A stretch of 64,000 bases of DNA from Incurvaria masculella (GCA_946894095.1 OX335642.1:8381021-8445020), one strand, 5' to 3'. Shown: positions 11,449-22,486, counted from the first letter of the stretch. Program-made: numbers and translations. Notes: generated by a model not told the origin, from the sequence alone.

Positions 11449-14400
11449 TTTTTTTTTTTTTTTTTGGCTTTTTTTCTTTGAACGTACCAACATTCTTTTA
11501 TTGATATATTGGTTAAATTAAGGTTTGAACAAAAACAACATAATCCCTAAACAAAATTAAACTAACAACTTACTATAATAAACTAACAACTAATACTATC
11601 CTAAACTAAATAGAAAATTTCCTCCATGCCCGCCGAGCTGCCCATAGTACCTAAAATGCTCTGTGCGTTTCCCCTTTGAATTTCCATGCTAATTCGCCGT
11701 ATGAAAAATGTCTTAGCGCGATGGTCACCGGATTTCTCAATAAGCAGTTTTCCAATGCAGTCAGAAAAACTTTTCGCATCCGATGACCATGCGCCAAGCG
11801 TTTCCACAGCGAACGCAAGGAAATCAAAGTGGTCACGCACAGACGCATATTTCTTGATTTTATTTGCTGCGGCAGTATTAGCGGCGGCCCCGGCTGACTT
11901 GGAGGATGCTAAAACGTGGCTAGGAGCCAACGTGTCAACACACGTGGCGTCCCAAACCAGTGCTTTGCCTCGACACCACGGTACTAGAGTTAGCCCATCT
12001 GGTCTTTTTCCGTCGGAGCGGCTAATTCCTGGTGGCTCCAGGAGGCTCGGAATATTCACTGTGGCCAAAGATCTTTTAATAATATTATTAATACCACAGT
12101 GACGGGGTATTCGACCAGAGCTCCTTTGACACGATAGTCCGTGGTGTCCCAAAGCATCGACACTAGTGCCGCAAACGCAGACGTGTGGTTGACACAGTTT
12201 GACGCCTATACGTAGGCCTATCGTTATTCTCAGACTGGTTTTGTCTAGGAGAGTTCCTAAATTTGGAGACGGAAACGATTTGAGCCATGCTCCAGATTCT
12301 GTTTCTGAAGAACCAAGAATGCGAGCCCGGTCAATTTCTGAACTTTCTTCTAAAAGCTTTTTGTGACAAATTTTGGTAATCGGGTTATCCCATCCGAATT
12401 GAGTTTTTACCCTCGCTGGCAATTCCACTCCTGGACACACACCTTTCCATCTCTCGATTGCTTCATTCAAACCGTCAACCTCACAATCACCAAGTGATGG
12501 AAATAGAATTTTACCTATGAGGTTCATACTGTTATGAGCTGAAGCAAGGAATGCAGGAAGTGCGACATCAGAAGGTCGTCTAATACCAATTCCGCCAAAA
12601 TCGATAGGAAAACATGCTTGTTTCCAAGAGCTTGATTCTAAATTTAAATTCAATATTTTTTCTAAAGTTTTCTTCAATTCCACGTCAAGTAAATACAGTA
12701 AAGAATCATTTTTCCAAATAGGGCAGCATCTTAAAAAGTAGGTAAGACGCGGTATACCAAAACAAAATCTAATCAAAAGTAATGCAACATGTGGCTGTAA
12801 ATTCGTCATGCGATTCGATACAAAATTAAAGAAGTGGTTCTTGTTTTCAACTAGAAGTTTTACAGAATTATCTACTAAAGGAGCACCTAACAAGAATAGG
12901 TTTTCATCTTTCAAAATTTGTATACCCGGGCTTAGAATGTTAAGGTTATCCAAAATATATTTTCTCCTTTCTTCAGATACTGATTCAAAAAAATATACTT
13001 CACATTTCTCCGTATTTAAAGTTAACCCAATAGATTGAAATTCCCTAATCAGAGCTTGCAAATCACCAAGAACTTTGTCTGCATCACCACCAAGAATACC
13101 ATCATCAAGGTACCAAACATTTAAATCTGACATCATTTTTGTTATGATACTGTGAATACATAAACTAAATATTGCTGGACCTAGCGGGTCCCCTTGCTGA
13201 CACCCAACGGATGAAGTTAAAGTTTGATTTTTGTAAAATAAAAGTGATGGATACGCATAACATTGCCAGATATATGGGTATAAGGTTGGAATGTTGTTTT
13301 GAACTGACGCGAGCATGATATCTCTCTCCACTGAATTAAAAGCGTTTCGTACATCAATCTTAACCATTATTTCCGATGTTAAACATGTTTTGACATAAGT
13401 TCGTACGGAATGTACTGCTGCTTCAGCTCCACCTTTTGTGGCAAATCCGAGTTGCACAGGACGGAATGTATTGCCTAAGTGTTCTTGTAATTGACTGCAT
13501 GCTACTTTTGAAGTCAATCTTCGTAAAGTGCAACCTATGGCAATAGGCCTAATACCTCCATCCTTTTTTTTCAAGGCAAAAAGCGATGCTCCATAAATGA
13601 ATGGTATAAAATCTTCTAGCACCTTACCAGATAACATAAAATTAACTAACTTAGTGAGAGACTTTAAAACAATTTTTCTTGCGTCGTCTGATGTTGTGAT
13701 CAAAAGATCTTTTAAGTGTTGCGGTGAAAGAGAATCAATTCCAGGTGACGATCCAGTCGGAAACGACATGACTGCCTTGTAGACTATATTTTCCTTTACA
13801 ATTAGAACCTCGTCCGAGTCCTTGGGAGGTTCCGGCATGTCTTGAGGTCTCGAACTAGATGGGTGCTTGGAACGTAGAGCAGTAATTGTATCATCATCGT
13901 GAACAGCTATCTCATCGGTGGAAGTGAGCAAACGGACGGCACCTCTTAAGTCCCCCTCGTAAACCTTTGTTTCAACTCTTTTATTAATAGGAGTAGATGA
14001 AATGTAACCAGGTCTTCTAGTTTCCATATAACTTTCGGGATCATAGTGTGCTGTTATGTTGTTCTTAATTTTGGATGCTAATGTGCCCTTTGTCAATTGG
14101 TCGCTCACGTGAAGAACATTGTATGGAAACGTAAAAAGTTCCTCCCAAATTTGTTTTGAATTTTGCGAAACGCAGCTCTCAAAAATAGATGCAAGTTTTC
14201 TCGCTACAGCATCTCTCGCTGCGCGTGGAATCCGCTTGACCACTGGGAAATTATTTTTCAAATGCTGTAAGTAATTCGTGAACGTAGTGGCCGGTGTGCT
14301 GGATGATGAGAGTGATGAGACATTCTGGGCGTTTTGCACAGATTCAGAAGCAGGTGGAGCGCGGTGGACTTTTGATGAATGGATTTTCAGTCCTCTTTTT

Positions 14401-14610
14401 GTATGGAATTCTTTATTACACTGGCTGCACTCGAACGTTATTTGGGTTGATGACTGCGGCTGGAGCTGAAGCGATTCGACTATCCTTAATGGTGACGGCG
14501 CCGAGAGGATATTTGGAGGAGTTGGTGGTGCGAGCTGCGACAGCAAAGATGGCGTGGGCGGTGCATGGCTTGGTGACGCTATCTGTGGTTCTTGGGGTGC
14601 AGATTCACTT
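11449..14610 (-). mobile_element. REL-endonuclease non-LTR retrotransposon (R2/R4/NeSL-like superclade)
   Basis: On the minus strand the element runs from an open N-terminus near 14609, through the ORF and a ~130-nt 3' UTR, to a poly(A) tail seen as a T run at about 11449-11466. AATAAAAG lies upstream of the tail. The 5' end abuts a jockey-type RT fragment, so the extreme 5' end is probably truncated: the frame stays open from about 14609 without a clear ATG. It is not in rDNA. Decayed relatives lie at 1245-1490 and 38636-38871. Confidence 0.85.
11601..14546 (-). CDS. Reverse transcriptase/REL-endonuclease polyprotein of non-LTR element
   Basis: A frame of about 981 residues without internal stops. 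Residues 38-61 form a C2H2 zinc finger (CSQC ... HSSKVH), as in DNA-binding N-termini of R2-type proteins. The RT domain covers roughly 250-560: KIDVRNAFNSV at 396-406, GCQQGDPLGP near 448-457, and the catalytic box YLDD at 479-482. The C-terminus has a CCHC cluster (CVCG ... HHGLSC, about 790-806) followed by RPDG (848-851) and VWDATCVD (864-871), fitting a PD-(D/E)XK restriction-like endonuclease. This arrangement defines REL-type, target-primed non-LTR elements; the exact clade is not settled. The counted first codon is TTG, and the frame extends about 20 codons upstream without an ATG, so the true start is uncertain. All core motifs are present, so activity cannot be excluded. Confidence 0.88.
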   Translation of the reverse strand: MLSQLAPPTPPNILSAPSPLRIVESLQLQPQSSTQITFECSQCNKEFHTKRGLKIHSSKVHRAPPASESVQNAQNVSSLSSSSTPATTFTNYLQHLKNNFPVVKRIPRAARDAVARKLASIFESCVSQNSKQIWEELFTFPYNVLHVSDQLTKGTLASKIKNNITAHYDPESYMETRRPGYISSTPINKRVETKVYEGDLRGAVRLLTSTDEIAVHDDDTITALRSKHPSSSRPQDMPEPPKDSDEVLIVKENIVYKAVMSFPTGSSPGIDSLSPQHLKDLLITTSDDARKIVLKSLTKLVNFMLSGKVLEDFIPFIYGASLFALKKKDGGIRPIAIGCTLRRLTSKVACSQLQEHLGNTFRPVQLGFATKGGAEAAVHSVRTYVKTCLTSEIMVKIDVRNAFNSVERDIMLASVQNNIPTLYPYIWQCYAYPSLLFYKNQTLTSSVGCQQGDPLGPAIFSLCIHSIITKMMSDLNVWYLDDGILGGDADKVLGDLQALIREFQSIGLTLNTEKCEVYFFESVSEERRKYILDNLNILSPGIQILKDENLFLLGAPLVDNSVKLLVENKNHFFNFVSNRMTNLQPHVALLLIRFCFGIPRLTYFLRCCPIWKNDSLLYLLDVELKKTLEKILNLNLESSSWKQACFPIDFGGIGIRRPSDVALPAFLASAHNSMNLIGKILFPSLGDCEVDGLNEAIERWKGVCPGVELPARVKTQFGWDNPITKICHKKLLEESSEIDRARILGSSETESGAWLKSFPSPNLGTLLDKTSLRITIGLRIGVKLCQPHVCVCGTSVDALGHHGLSCQRSSGRIPRHCGINNIIKRSLATVNIPSLLEPPGISRSDGKRPDGLTLVPWCRGKALVWDATCVDTLAPSHVLASSKSAGAAANTAAANKIKKYASVRDHFDFLAFAVETLGAWSSDAKSFSDCIGKLLIEKSGDHRAKTFFIRRISMEIQRGNAQSILGTMGSSAGMEEIFYLV

Positions 14611-14898
14611 TAATGAACCGTCACGATATGACTGCATACAAGTTATGAAGAAGTAGAAACAAGCTTAAAAGTCTTCGTGAACGGTTGTTGCTCCAAATTC
14701 CTGTCAGTGAACGCCGGCGTGCCGCAGGGCTCTGTGTTGTCCCCAACCCTTTTTCTGCTGTAAATGAATGATTTGTTCAATTAGGGCGACATTGACTGCT
14801 ACGGCTATGACAGCACGGTGCTAGCCAGGTATTCCAGTTTCCGGAACACAAGCCGGGAAATGGAGGAGGATAGGCGGCACCTCGTGGTTAGACTCTAA

Positions 14899-15056
14899 GG
14901 CTGAGATAAATAGAGGTAACAGAAACTAGGACTAACTTCATTGTGACGTCAGTTTGGATTACTTTGAGGTTTCGTCCACAAAAATGTGTCAAAGTGACGT
15001 CACAAAGTAATACTTTTCGTTAGTCTTAGTTTCTTTTACGACTATTTATCTCAGCC
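14899..15056. mobile_element. PIF/Harbinger-like MITE
   Basis: A 158-bp element with inverted ends GGCTGAGATAAATAG and CTATTTATCTCAGCC. Similarity extends inward to GAAACTAGGACTAAC / GTTAGTCTTAGTTTC. It is flanked by direct TAA repeats (14896-14898 and 15057-15059), fitting the TWA target duplication of PIF/Harbinger elements. It interrupts the RT fragment, so it is the younger insertion. TGACGTCA-like sites lie in its middle. Confidence 0.75.
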
Positions 15057-15119
15057 TAAGAGACCCTCAAAAAAGTTTCCGGATGGAGTCTCCAGAACCT
15101 CGTCGAGTTTAACGCGACG

Positions 15120-15172
15120 TACACAGCCACAGACACGTACATAGACACAGACACGTACATAGACACAGGCGT
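15120..15172. repeat. Short tandem repeat
   Basis: About three copies of a ~18-bp unit built on ACAGACACGTACATAG. Confidence 0.6.
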
Positions 15173-15429
15173 ACGTTTTAATTGCGAAGCGGACTTCGTT
15201 CAGCCCAGCTCTGACCTTCCATAGTACAACTCATGACCGCATAGGTATTTTCGGTGTTGACCTGACGTTTGACTTGAGCTTTAAGGATTAAGACCAGCTG
15301 ACCTAAAAAACTGGTAGTCCACGGATATCATAACGCATTTTGGGGGGAGAGGAGGTCCGGAAGATTTGTTTGTATATGTAAGGTTTGCATTACATCACGA
15401 TTTAGCAATATCGAAATATCGGCATAAGT

Positions 15430-15548
15430 CCCCAAATGCGATGATACCACTTAGTAGGGGAAGGGGACCGACAGTTTTATATGGATTCCAAACCATGGAT
15501 TCGCCACGGTTCGGGCATCACGGAGCTCGAATTCGTCACGAAATGCAC
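15430..15548 (-). repeat. SINE, 5' body part
   Basis: Reverse complement of AATTCGTCACGAAATGCA, CATGGTTCGG, GGATTCC and the ACTAAGTGGTATCATCGCAT region. Head and 3' tail absent. Confidence 0.65.
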
Positions 15549-15839
15549 TAAACCCATAGACATGCGGCACGGAGGCCAACTCCCTGCACGCTGAACTGGG
15601 CCGGTTGCACAATCATCGGAAGCTGCCTGCGCGAAACTTATCTAGTGAGCGACACACGAACGTGTTAAATTCGCAGCTTTCATAATGATCTTGCACTTTG
15701 GTCTTGCGCAGTTGTCAACTAGCGTACGTACAGTCATGTATTTTCATGTCATAACACTGGACAGAGAAATTATACCTTATGGATCAAACTCGACCGCGCG
15801 TTACCGTAAAAATGTATGCATAAGTTGGTGTAAGGGACC

Positions 15840-16039
15840 ATGGTATCTCTATCAGTGATGAAAGTTTGTATTGGTTCAGAATTGGTTAGGTCACCTTTCG
15901 GGAATGGGATTAAATAACGAATGGTCAACTCAGTAAGATAAGTCGATGATGAAAAATTTAAAACATTTACTCATTTACTTTAAAAAAACACACTCATAAA
16001 TATAATTTTATAAAACTCTATTTATGATAGAGATACCAT
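15840..16039. mobile_element. 200-bp element with 15-bp perfect TIRs
   Basis: ATGGTATCTCTATCA at 15840-15854 is repeated exactly in inverted orientation at 16025-16039. The interior is AT-rich and noncoding. No clear target duplication, so the superfamily is unknown. Confidence 0.5.
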
Positions 16040-16255
16040 CTGATTCTGATTCTGATTCATCTAAAATTACATATATAATATTCAAACGACATTCGTTTTC
16101 AGTCGCCATATTGATAGATTCTTAATCTCAAAACGTCAGCAACAAAAAAAAGACGTCTGAGTTGATCAATGTTCAAACACGTCAATTTCAGTGAATCACA
16201 TGGGGTTGACTCAGATCCCCGTGCACTCGGCCCTGAGTATTAATGCATGTAATCT

Positions 16256-17106
16256 TCATTTGGACTTCCGTCGTCTGCTCATGCACCTATATCTAAAAAT
16301 CTTTCCCTTAGTACCAACCAAAATATCATCATTAGAATCAAATTTAAAAGCAGTTACGTTGAAACTGAATTGCCCCATCTTGAGTGGTATATCATTGGTA
16401 GTAGTCAACTTATAAACTGCTCCTTTTACCACTACAACCGTCTCGTCTTCCTTATTAATATCCAAGATATGGGTCAGATATTTCGAGAAACCTTTATACT
16501 GGACGGGTACATAAAGCTCGCTCGAGAAAAAGTATAGTTTCCCATCGATGTTCTCATAAAATATATTTCCATTGCGGTCTATGCGCATATTGTAAGCTTT
16601 AGGGACCTTCTCGAGTCTTTTAACGTTTACAGTTCCATTGTTGATCCGAAATATTTCGTGTAGACCTCCGGTTATTAAGTACATGTGATTGTCGAAGTCG
16701 ATAAACATGTTTTCGATGTCATCTTCTCCTATAACCTTTTCGGGGGTAATTTCATCCTTCGAGTAATCAAAAAGAACCTGTCCTCGGTTTGTAACTATGT
16801 AGAATATATCATTGGGGATATCGACTTGTAGGCATTGTGATTTTAGTTCGTTGGAGATTGGGACTTTTTTGACACCCAATAGAGTCCTCTCGTGCTGTTC
16901 CTTTTGTGTAGCATGAATAATATGTTTCCGTTTCGCGGATCGTACTGCAGGTCGGTTGGGTATCCTTCTATAGCCGCGAGTATGTGACGCTTGTAGGCTA
17001 TACCACCAATTATGGTGCGTTCACATTTGGTGGTTCTTGCGGAGAATACTCGAAGATTTAGAAGGGATGCGACGAGAAACATTAGCAGGAATGGCAAAGA
17101 AACCAT
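16256..17106 (-). pseudogene. Ommochrome-binding protein-like gene with a one-base frameshift
   Basis: Two minus-strand frames join into one ~283-residue secreted protein resembling the intact paralogue at 20047-20877. The first (17106 to 16843) starts with a hydrophobic signal peptide (MVSLPFLLMFLVASLLNL) and has a YPTDLQYDPRNGNILFM segment; the second (to 16256) carries the rest, ending ILVGTKGKIFRYR. They are out of register at a T6 run (16865-16870; A6 in the coding sense). One more A there would make the frame continuous through YWVSKKVPISNEL, so the break is a single-base loss or a homopolymer sequencing error. A splice-acceptor-like TTTCAG lies 13 nt upstream of the ATG, suggesting a 5' UTR intron. 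Ommochrome-binding proteins are secreted lepidopteran proteins that bind ommochrome pigment. The family call is from general resemblance and could be wrong. Confidence 0.6.
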
Positions 17107-20046
17107 TTTTGTTGGGTGTCTGAAATCGTTAAGTTAAAAATTAATTGTAAAGATTTGTTAAATGGTAATTTCTTCATGGTAAGTTAACTTGAACACCATA
17201 TACAAGCATTTTAGAACGAAAAACAGTCCTCTTTTCCCTAAAAATAAAGCAATAAGTGATACTCAATATAGTGATAGTTACTATATATTATCAATCTTAT
17301 CTATAGGCAATCTTGTTTAAAGCGGACAGCCAGACAGAAAGCCGGACAGCCGCCGTAAAAAATATGATTTAATTTACTTTTAACATACAACTACTGTTAA
17401 TGATTTTCCCAAAATCCTCAAAGAACACTTCGTTTAATTTATTTTTTCCTACAAACTCACTAACAGGTATTTAAACTTTAAATAGGCTAAAAAAGGCTTA
17501 GCATATTTTAACCACGTTTAAAACAAATATGCATTAATTTAGAATTAATTACTTTGACGTTGTCACATCGCTAAAGAAGTCACCGGAAGACTATCCATAT
17601 TATAAATTCAAGGCTAAAGAAAACAATACTAAACTAAAACAACGAGTCGATGTATTTTATACAATTTGTCATCGATTGAAGATATTGTTTGTAGACAATT
17701 GAGTATGATTACATGTTACATACATGTTAGTGTTGCAATGAGAGAATTTGGTTATTTTAACGATATATTAGATACGGATATTTCCGAGTCCACCTCATTC
17801 CGTGAACCCGTATTTTATTACTAATTTTAACACTACTCATCAGCCCTCCTTCTCTCCTTACAACTCTTCATTGAAACATAATATAGTCTTAACTTAATAT
17901 AGTCGTTCCAGACCGTAGAATATTTTTTTGTTCACCGCGATAACGCGTTTTCACAAGCAGCCCCTAAGTTCGCTATTTGTTCGTTCTTTCATGCACATAT
18001 TTGAAAAATTTTGGCAATGCTAGTGAGTCTACAATTTTTCACCATTGATGTCGCTAGACGTCCACTCAGTAAAAAACAACTGGCCACAACACAATTTTGT
18101 TGGCAACTTTCCATATGGAAACACTCATACCGCAGGAGTCTTGCTTTCCGGAAACACGCCTCGATGACCCGTTTTCGAAATACAAAGTTGCATTTCTCTG
18201 AAACAAACCGCACGGCATTGTTTTTCGGTTTTGGAGAGCACTCGGGTATCCAACAAATAAGTACAAAGTTTTCTCACAACAGGATTTTCGTGTAACATGG
18301 TTTTGAGTTTCTAAATAATTGTCTGTCTTCCCGCACCAGCATTTCAGTATTGTACAGCAGATGGCGATAAACATTCACACAATTTGAAAAAAAAAACGCA
18401 TGGCTAGCATTAAGAAAAAATAAATAAAACTTTTGGTATTGATGGCCAATAATAGATGGCGCTATCATATTTTTCCAAGAGATTTCCCGAAAAAAATTGA
18501 AATTACCGTGATGGTCTTTTCCATCTTCGAAAGCCATTATGAAAAATAAATGTTTGAAAATACATAAAGCGCAAAATTACCGTAAACTATAATTTATCAA
18601 TCAAATATTGATTCGAAAATATTGTAAGTGGGTACTGCGTGGCGGAACGGAATCTATGTAACGTAAAATAAAATTAAAAGAATAACATTAAAGTGTAGCT
18701 GTGCATCAACTTCATTTTACAAATCCACATTTACGGAACCCTCACATCTTCACTTACTAGGCGATTCAATAGATTTTTTCCAGGATGTAGAGTTTAATTG
18801 TGATTAATTGTAACCATATTTATCCCTATACAAAGATGCTTGGTTTTTCAGAGATTTAAAAATTTGCAGGATTAGATTTTTTTAGTTCTTTAGAACTTTT
18901 TAAGTTCATTTACTATAATCGAATAAGATTATTCTTGGAAATAAAAAACATATCGAAATCTCTAACAAAAAAAAAAATTAAACAATGTGCATTGTACAAA
19001 TTTCCAAAAATTTTAAAAACAGTAAATGTTTCATTTTTTTATAATCGACATGTAGAATGTATACCTTCCATATTTCGTCAGCTTTCAAATGAGATACTTA
19101 CATAAGGAATAGTCTCTAGTATCTAGCACGCGAAACGAATTATTTATTTTACTTAAGCATTAAGTCTTTAGTGACTATTAAAAAAAGTCTTACATGGATC
19201 AATTTGAGCGTGGATTACTCCACTGCTGTGCACGGACTCTAATATGGTGAAATAATTAAGATTTATGGTTTAAAAAGGGCATTCTGTATAAGATTCTTCT
19301 AGTTGACATTAGATTTTAGCAGTTATTCGTTTTTATCTAATTTCACCAAACCCTAAATTATCTGTAATGTTGGCATCTACATACTATAAATAAAATAAAA
19401 TGGCCAATATTTCGTGCAACTATAATTCAAATTAATGCATTACAGATATCTTCGTAAACTTTGATTAAGTTTACGGTTACATTAATTTAAGTTTCTTCTC
19501 GGTTAAAACAAATTTGATATTGCGGATATTACTAAGAAATAAATTTACCCAATCTTAAACTACAATACAGATCTCACATTATAATATCTATGAAAATGTT
19601 ATTGAACATTGAATACTTAAGAGGTACCATTTAGGGCTTAAGATGCCTCAAGGCATGACTCACAGTAGTACTTCCATCATACCTCCATAAATTTACGTCG
19701 CATCCTGTAACACTATTTTTTTATCGACTAGGTAAATTTCTCAAATCTGTGATTTAAACATAAAAAAGTTTTTCTGATGCCTTGTATTAAATAAGAATGA
19801 GATTTTAAAAATGAATCCATATATCATAGTTTTATAATTATTGAATGGAAGATATTAATGTCAGTTTTAGTTCAACTTAATATTTTTAGTAGTCAAATTA
19901 TGAAGTTGAAGTACCATTGTGCATTTGGTGTGACTAGAGGGCTTTTAATTAGTTATATTATTAGTAAAATCCTCAAACCAAAGAATTCAGTTTTGAGGCA
20001 CACATTTTCTTTCTCTGCTGATGTACATAAGCAATATTTACTGAAC
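17107..20046. other. Intergenic region between the two paralogues
   Basis: It should contain the 5' UTR and promoter of the downstream paralogue. No other gene or repeat family was recognised. The open frames at 17989-18537 overlap on both strands and have no recognisable motif. Confidence 0.4.
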
Positions 20047-20877
20047 CTAGCATCCACGCTTGGAATATTTGAAAATCTTCCCGCTTGTAGCAATGTAGAT
20101 ATCGTCTTCGTGGATAATTAATCCTGAAGCCACATAGTCTAGGTTAGCAATTTTCTTGGGGATCACATTATCCGGACTCAATTCGTATAGTCCATCCGTA
20201 GTAGCTGCTACTATCTTGTCTCCAGCCGCTACTAGTACCCTCCCAGCATCAGGCTTAAATCCCATATACGAGATCGGCTCTTTGAATCCTTTCAGTAGGA
20301 CACTTAGGCATTTCGACTCGCTTTGGAAATATATATTATCTTTCTCATCAACCGCAACAATGCTTGCAGACTGTATCTCCTCAATGTGCCTCTTCACTCT
20401 GCCTCCATTGGAAATAACGTACACGGCAGAAGAGGGGTAAAGAACTGCATAAAGATCACCTGAATTAGGCGATAGGTACAACTGAACTATATCATCGTCC
20501 CTTAACCCGACCGAAACAGCCAGTTTCGTGGTATCATCGAAGACATGTAGACCAGAGTCACTCCCCAAAAATACGATTCCTTTCTTCGTGTCTACTGCTG
20601 CTGTCTGACCATTGATGTTGCTGATTTTTTTTGTTTCGTTGCTATTGAGTACGTATTCGTCCATTTTTGTTTCAATTTCATCGTTCAAAAGGCTTTCTAT
20701 GTCAATTAACGTGAAAAATAAATCGCCAGTGAAGTTGTTGAACGCTAAGTTTGTAGGGAGACCCCCAATTTCCAGGATGCTCGTTCTAGAATAAGTATCG
20801 CCATTTATTTTAAAGGTGCAACTTTGACTAAAGCCAAAAGTGATCGCCGGCAGTAGGATGACTGCTAGTATATTCAT
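20047..20877 (-). CDS. Ommochrome-binding protein-like secreted protein
   Basis: A single-exon frame of 276 residues. Residues 1-17 form a signal peptide (MNILAVILLPAITFGFS). The body has a series of short repeated beta-strand motifs (LAFNNFTGDLFF, AAVDTKKGIVFLG, LYLSPNSGDLYAVLYPSS, VAVDEKDNIYFQS, GLIIHEDDIYIATSGKIFKY), as in beta-propeller-like secreted proteins. Length, signal peptide and spacing of the NL-F--xTGDLFF motif resemble the lepidopteran ommochrome-binding protein described from Manduca haemolymph, as remembered. The ATG at 20877 is chosen because it starts the signal peptide; an acceptor-like TTTACAG about 16 nt upstream suggests a 5' UTR intron. Its tandem paralogue at 16256-17106 is frameshifted, so this copy may be the functional one. 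Ligand is inferred, not shown. Confidence 0.65.
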   Translation of the reverse strand: MNILAVILLPAITFGFSQSCTFKINGDTYSRTSILEIGGLPTNLAFNNFTGDLFFTLIDIESLLNDEIETKMDEYVLNSNETKKISNINGQTAAVDTKKGIVFLGSDSGLHVFDDTTKLAVSVGLRDDDIVQLYLSPNSGDLYAVLYPSSAVYVISNGGRVKRHIEEIQSASIVAVDEKDNIYFQSESKCLSVLLKGFKEPISYMGFKPDAGRVLVAAGDKIVAATTDGLYELSPDNVIPKKIANLDYVASGLIIHEDDIYIATSGKIFKYSKRGC

Positions 20878-21239
20878 GTTCGACTGTTGTCACCTGTAAA
20901 CAATACACTTATCATTAGGTACTGAATTATTCAAAAGCAATTTCAAACATTGGTGGAAAAAAATAATTGTTTGAATATTTGTTTTTAAAATATATATTTT
21001 GGTAATATTATTTCACTTTTTTTGGATATTTAGCCCAGTAAAGTGGTTTTAGCTTCGCGGGTATGTTATTCAGACGGTAATTTCTAGATCTATACATCGT
21101 CCCCTATCTGGTCCAACAATAGCTAGGAATCATCCTCGGACTTCAACGAATGTTTGAAAAAATATATTTTCCGAATTGGTCCAGCCGTTATCGATTTATG
21201 AGCTCACCGATACATTTTGGCTCGAGTGCACCATAGACC

Positions 21240-22135
21240 GGGATAAATACGGTTTGAGAAGCACATGAAATCCGATTTTTTTTTTCTTAGAAATATATAA
21301 TTTCATGTTCATATGCTTACATTAAGTTTGCAACATTTAGCGGGGCCCGGAAGATAGAAAAAAAAATTAAAATGTATTAAAAAAAATATATCTCCTAAAC
21401 AAATATTTAGAAACGGTATTGAAAAAAAATTTATGTTAAGTCTTTTGAAGGCGTAATGTAACTGTGAATTTGCAACAATTTTGTAATTACGGAAATGTAT
21501 TTAAAAAAATGTTTTTACTATAAAAAATCTATGCCGCGAACCTAACTTGCTATTGCTATATTTCTTTCTAGAATATGTTTTTAAAATTTTCATTTGTTAA
21601 TGTTATCAAATAAATTAATATTCTTTAAATTAAAAAAAGAAAATTAAATTCTTTAAAAACTATACCACGGACGATTTTATACGTTTTTCGCATTTTTTGT
21701 TTAGCTTTTGTGTGAACATAAAAATTATATATGAAAAAAAATGTGCTTCTAAAACATTTTACAAATTTTACAGGATATAGAGTTTGCGGTCAGTTTCCAA
21801 TTTCAGAAAATAAAATGGAATTTTCATTATTTGCTTTGCTGATATTATGAAAATAGTACAAAAAAAATATATTTACACAGTTCCGTAAATAAGAAATTGT
21901 TGCAAATTCACAGTAATATTACACCTAAAATTAGCTAATATATAACATTTCTAAATATTTGTTTAGGAGATATCATTTTTTAACATATTTCATATTTTAT
22001 TTTTATCTTCCGGACCCCCCAAAATGTTGCAAACTTAATGTACACACGTCCACATGAAATACTACGTTTATGAGAAAAAAAAATGCATTTCGGATTTAAT
22101 GTTTTTCTAAGTGCTGATTTAAGGCTAAAGTTCGT
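21240..22135. repeat. Foldback element (~0.9 kb)
   Basis: The left arm (about 21255-21530) and right arm (about 21860-22130) are inverted copies. Both contain ACATTAAGTTTGCAACATTT, CCGGAAGATA, ATCTCCTAAACAAATATTTA and CTGTGAATTTGCAACAATTT in opposite orientation. The middle is AT-rich and noncoding. The left outer flank (about 21050-21235) carries AATTGGTCCAGCCGTTATCG, a common lepidopteran repeat motif. Confidence 0.75.
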
Positions 22136-22423
22136 GGAGTACCATCTCTTGTCCGTGAGTAACCTCGTGTTTAGATCTTTTATTTCTTCCTCAGGGGAAA
22201 AATAGACGGATATATTTTAATTTAAAAAATATTTCTACCCAGAGATGGTGCAATCCACCCTTAGATATATATGCTTGGATAGATTAATTTTAAAATAAAC
22301 ATGTACTTTTTTTAATTGACTGAAATCTTATTAAGATGATTTGGACCTTTGGGTTTAAAATAGATTCGTTTTCTTCTCAAGCAGTTCATTCGTCGGGAGA
22401 GCGAGTAAGTCACCTCACCTCAC

Positions 22424-22482
22424 CTAGTAAGTGAGGGGACCTAAAGTTTTAAGTTGAATCCAAACTACGAATGACAAATCTC
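22424..22482 (-). repeat. SINE fragment
   Basis: CACCTAGTAAGTGAGGGGAC and CCTAAAGTTTTAAGTTGAAT followed by CGAATGAC match the reverse complement of the SINE body centre. Confidence 0.55.
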
Positions 22483-22486
22483 TATG

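Larger units (their letters stand above)
14668..15300 (+). pseudogene. Decayed jockey/CR1-like reverse transcriptase fragment
   Basis: Conceptual translation gives VNAGVPQGSVLSPTLFLL at about 14705-14765, a corrupted catalytic region (CYGYDST where CYADDST is expected), then VSGWSLQNLVEFNAT at about 15077-15120 and IGIFGVDLTFDLSF at about 15242-15285. This is the order seen in jockey/CR1-like RTs. Stops and frameshifts occur throughout, and a 158-bp MITE splits it at 14899-15056. Both ends are missing. Confidence 0.8.

Noticed and set aside
17989..18537. Cluster of overlapping frames on both strands
   Set aside because: No frame shows a recognisable motif, and the frames on opposite strands overlap one another.
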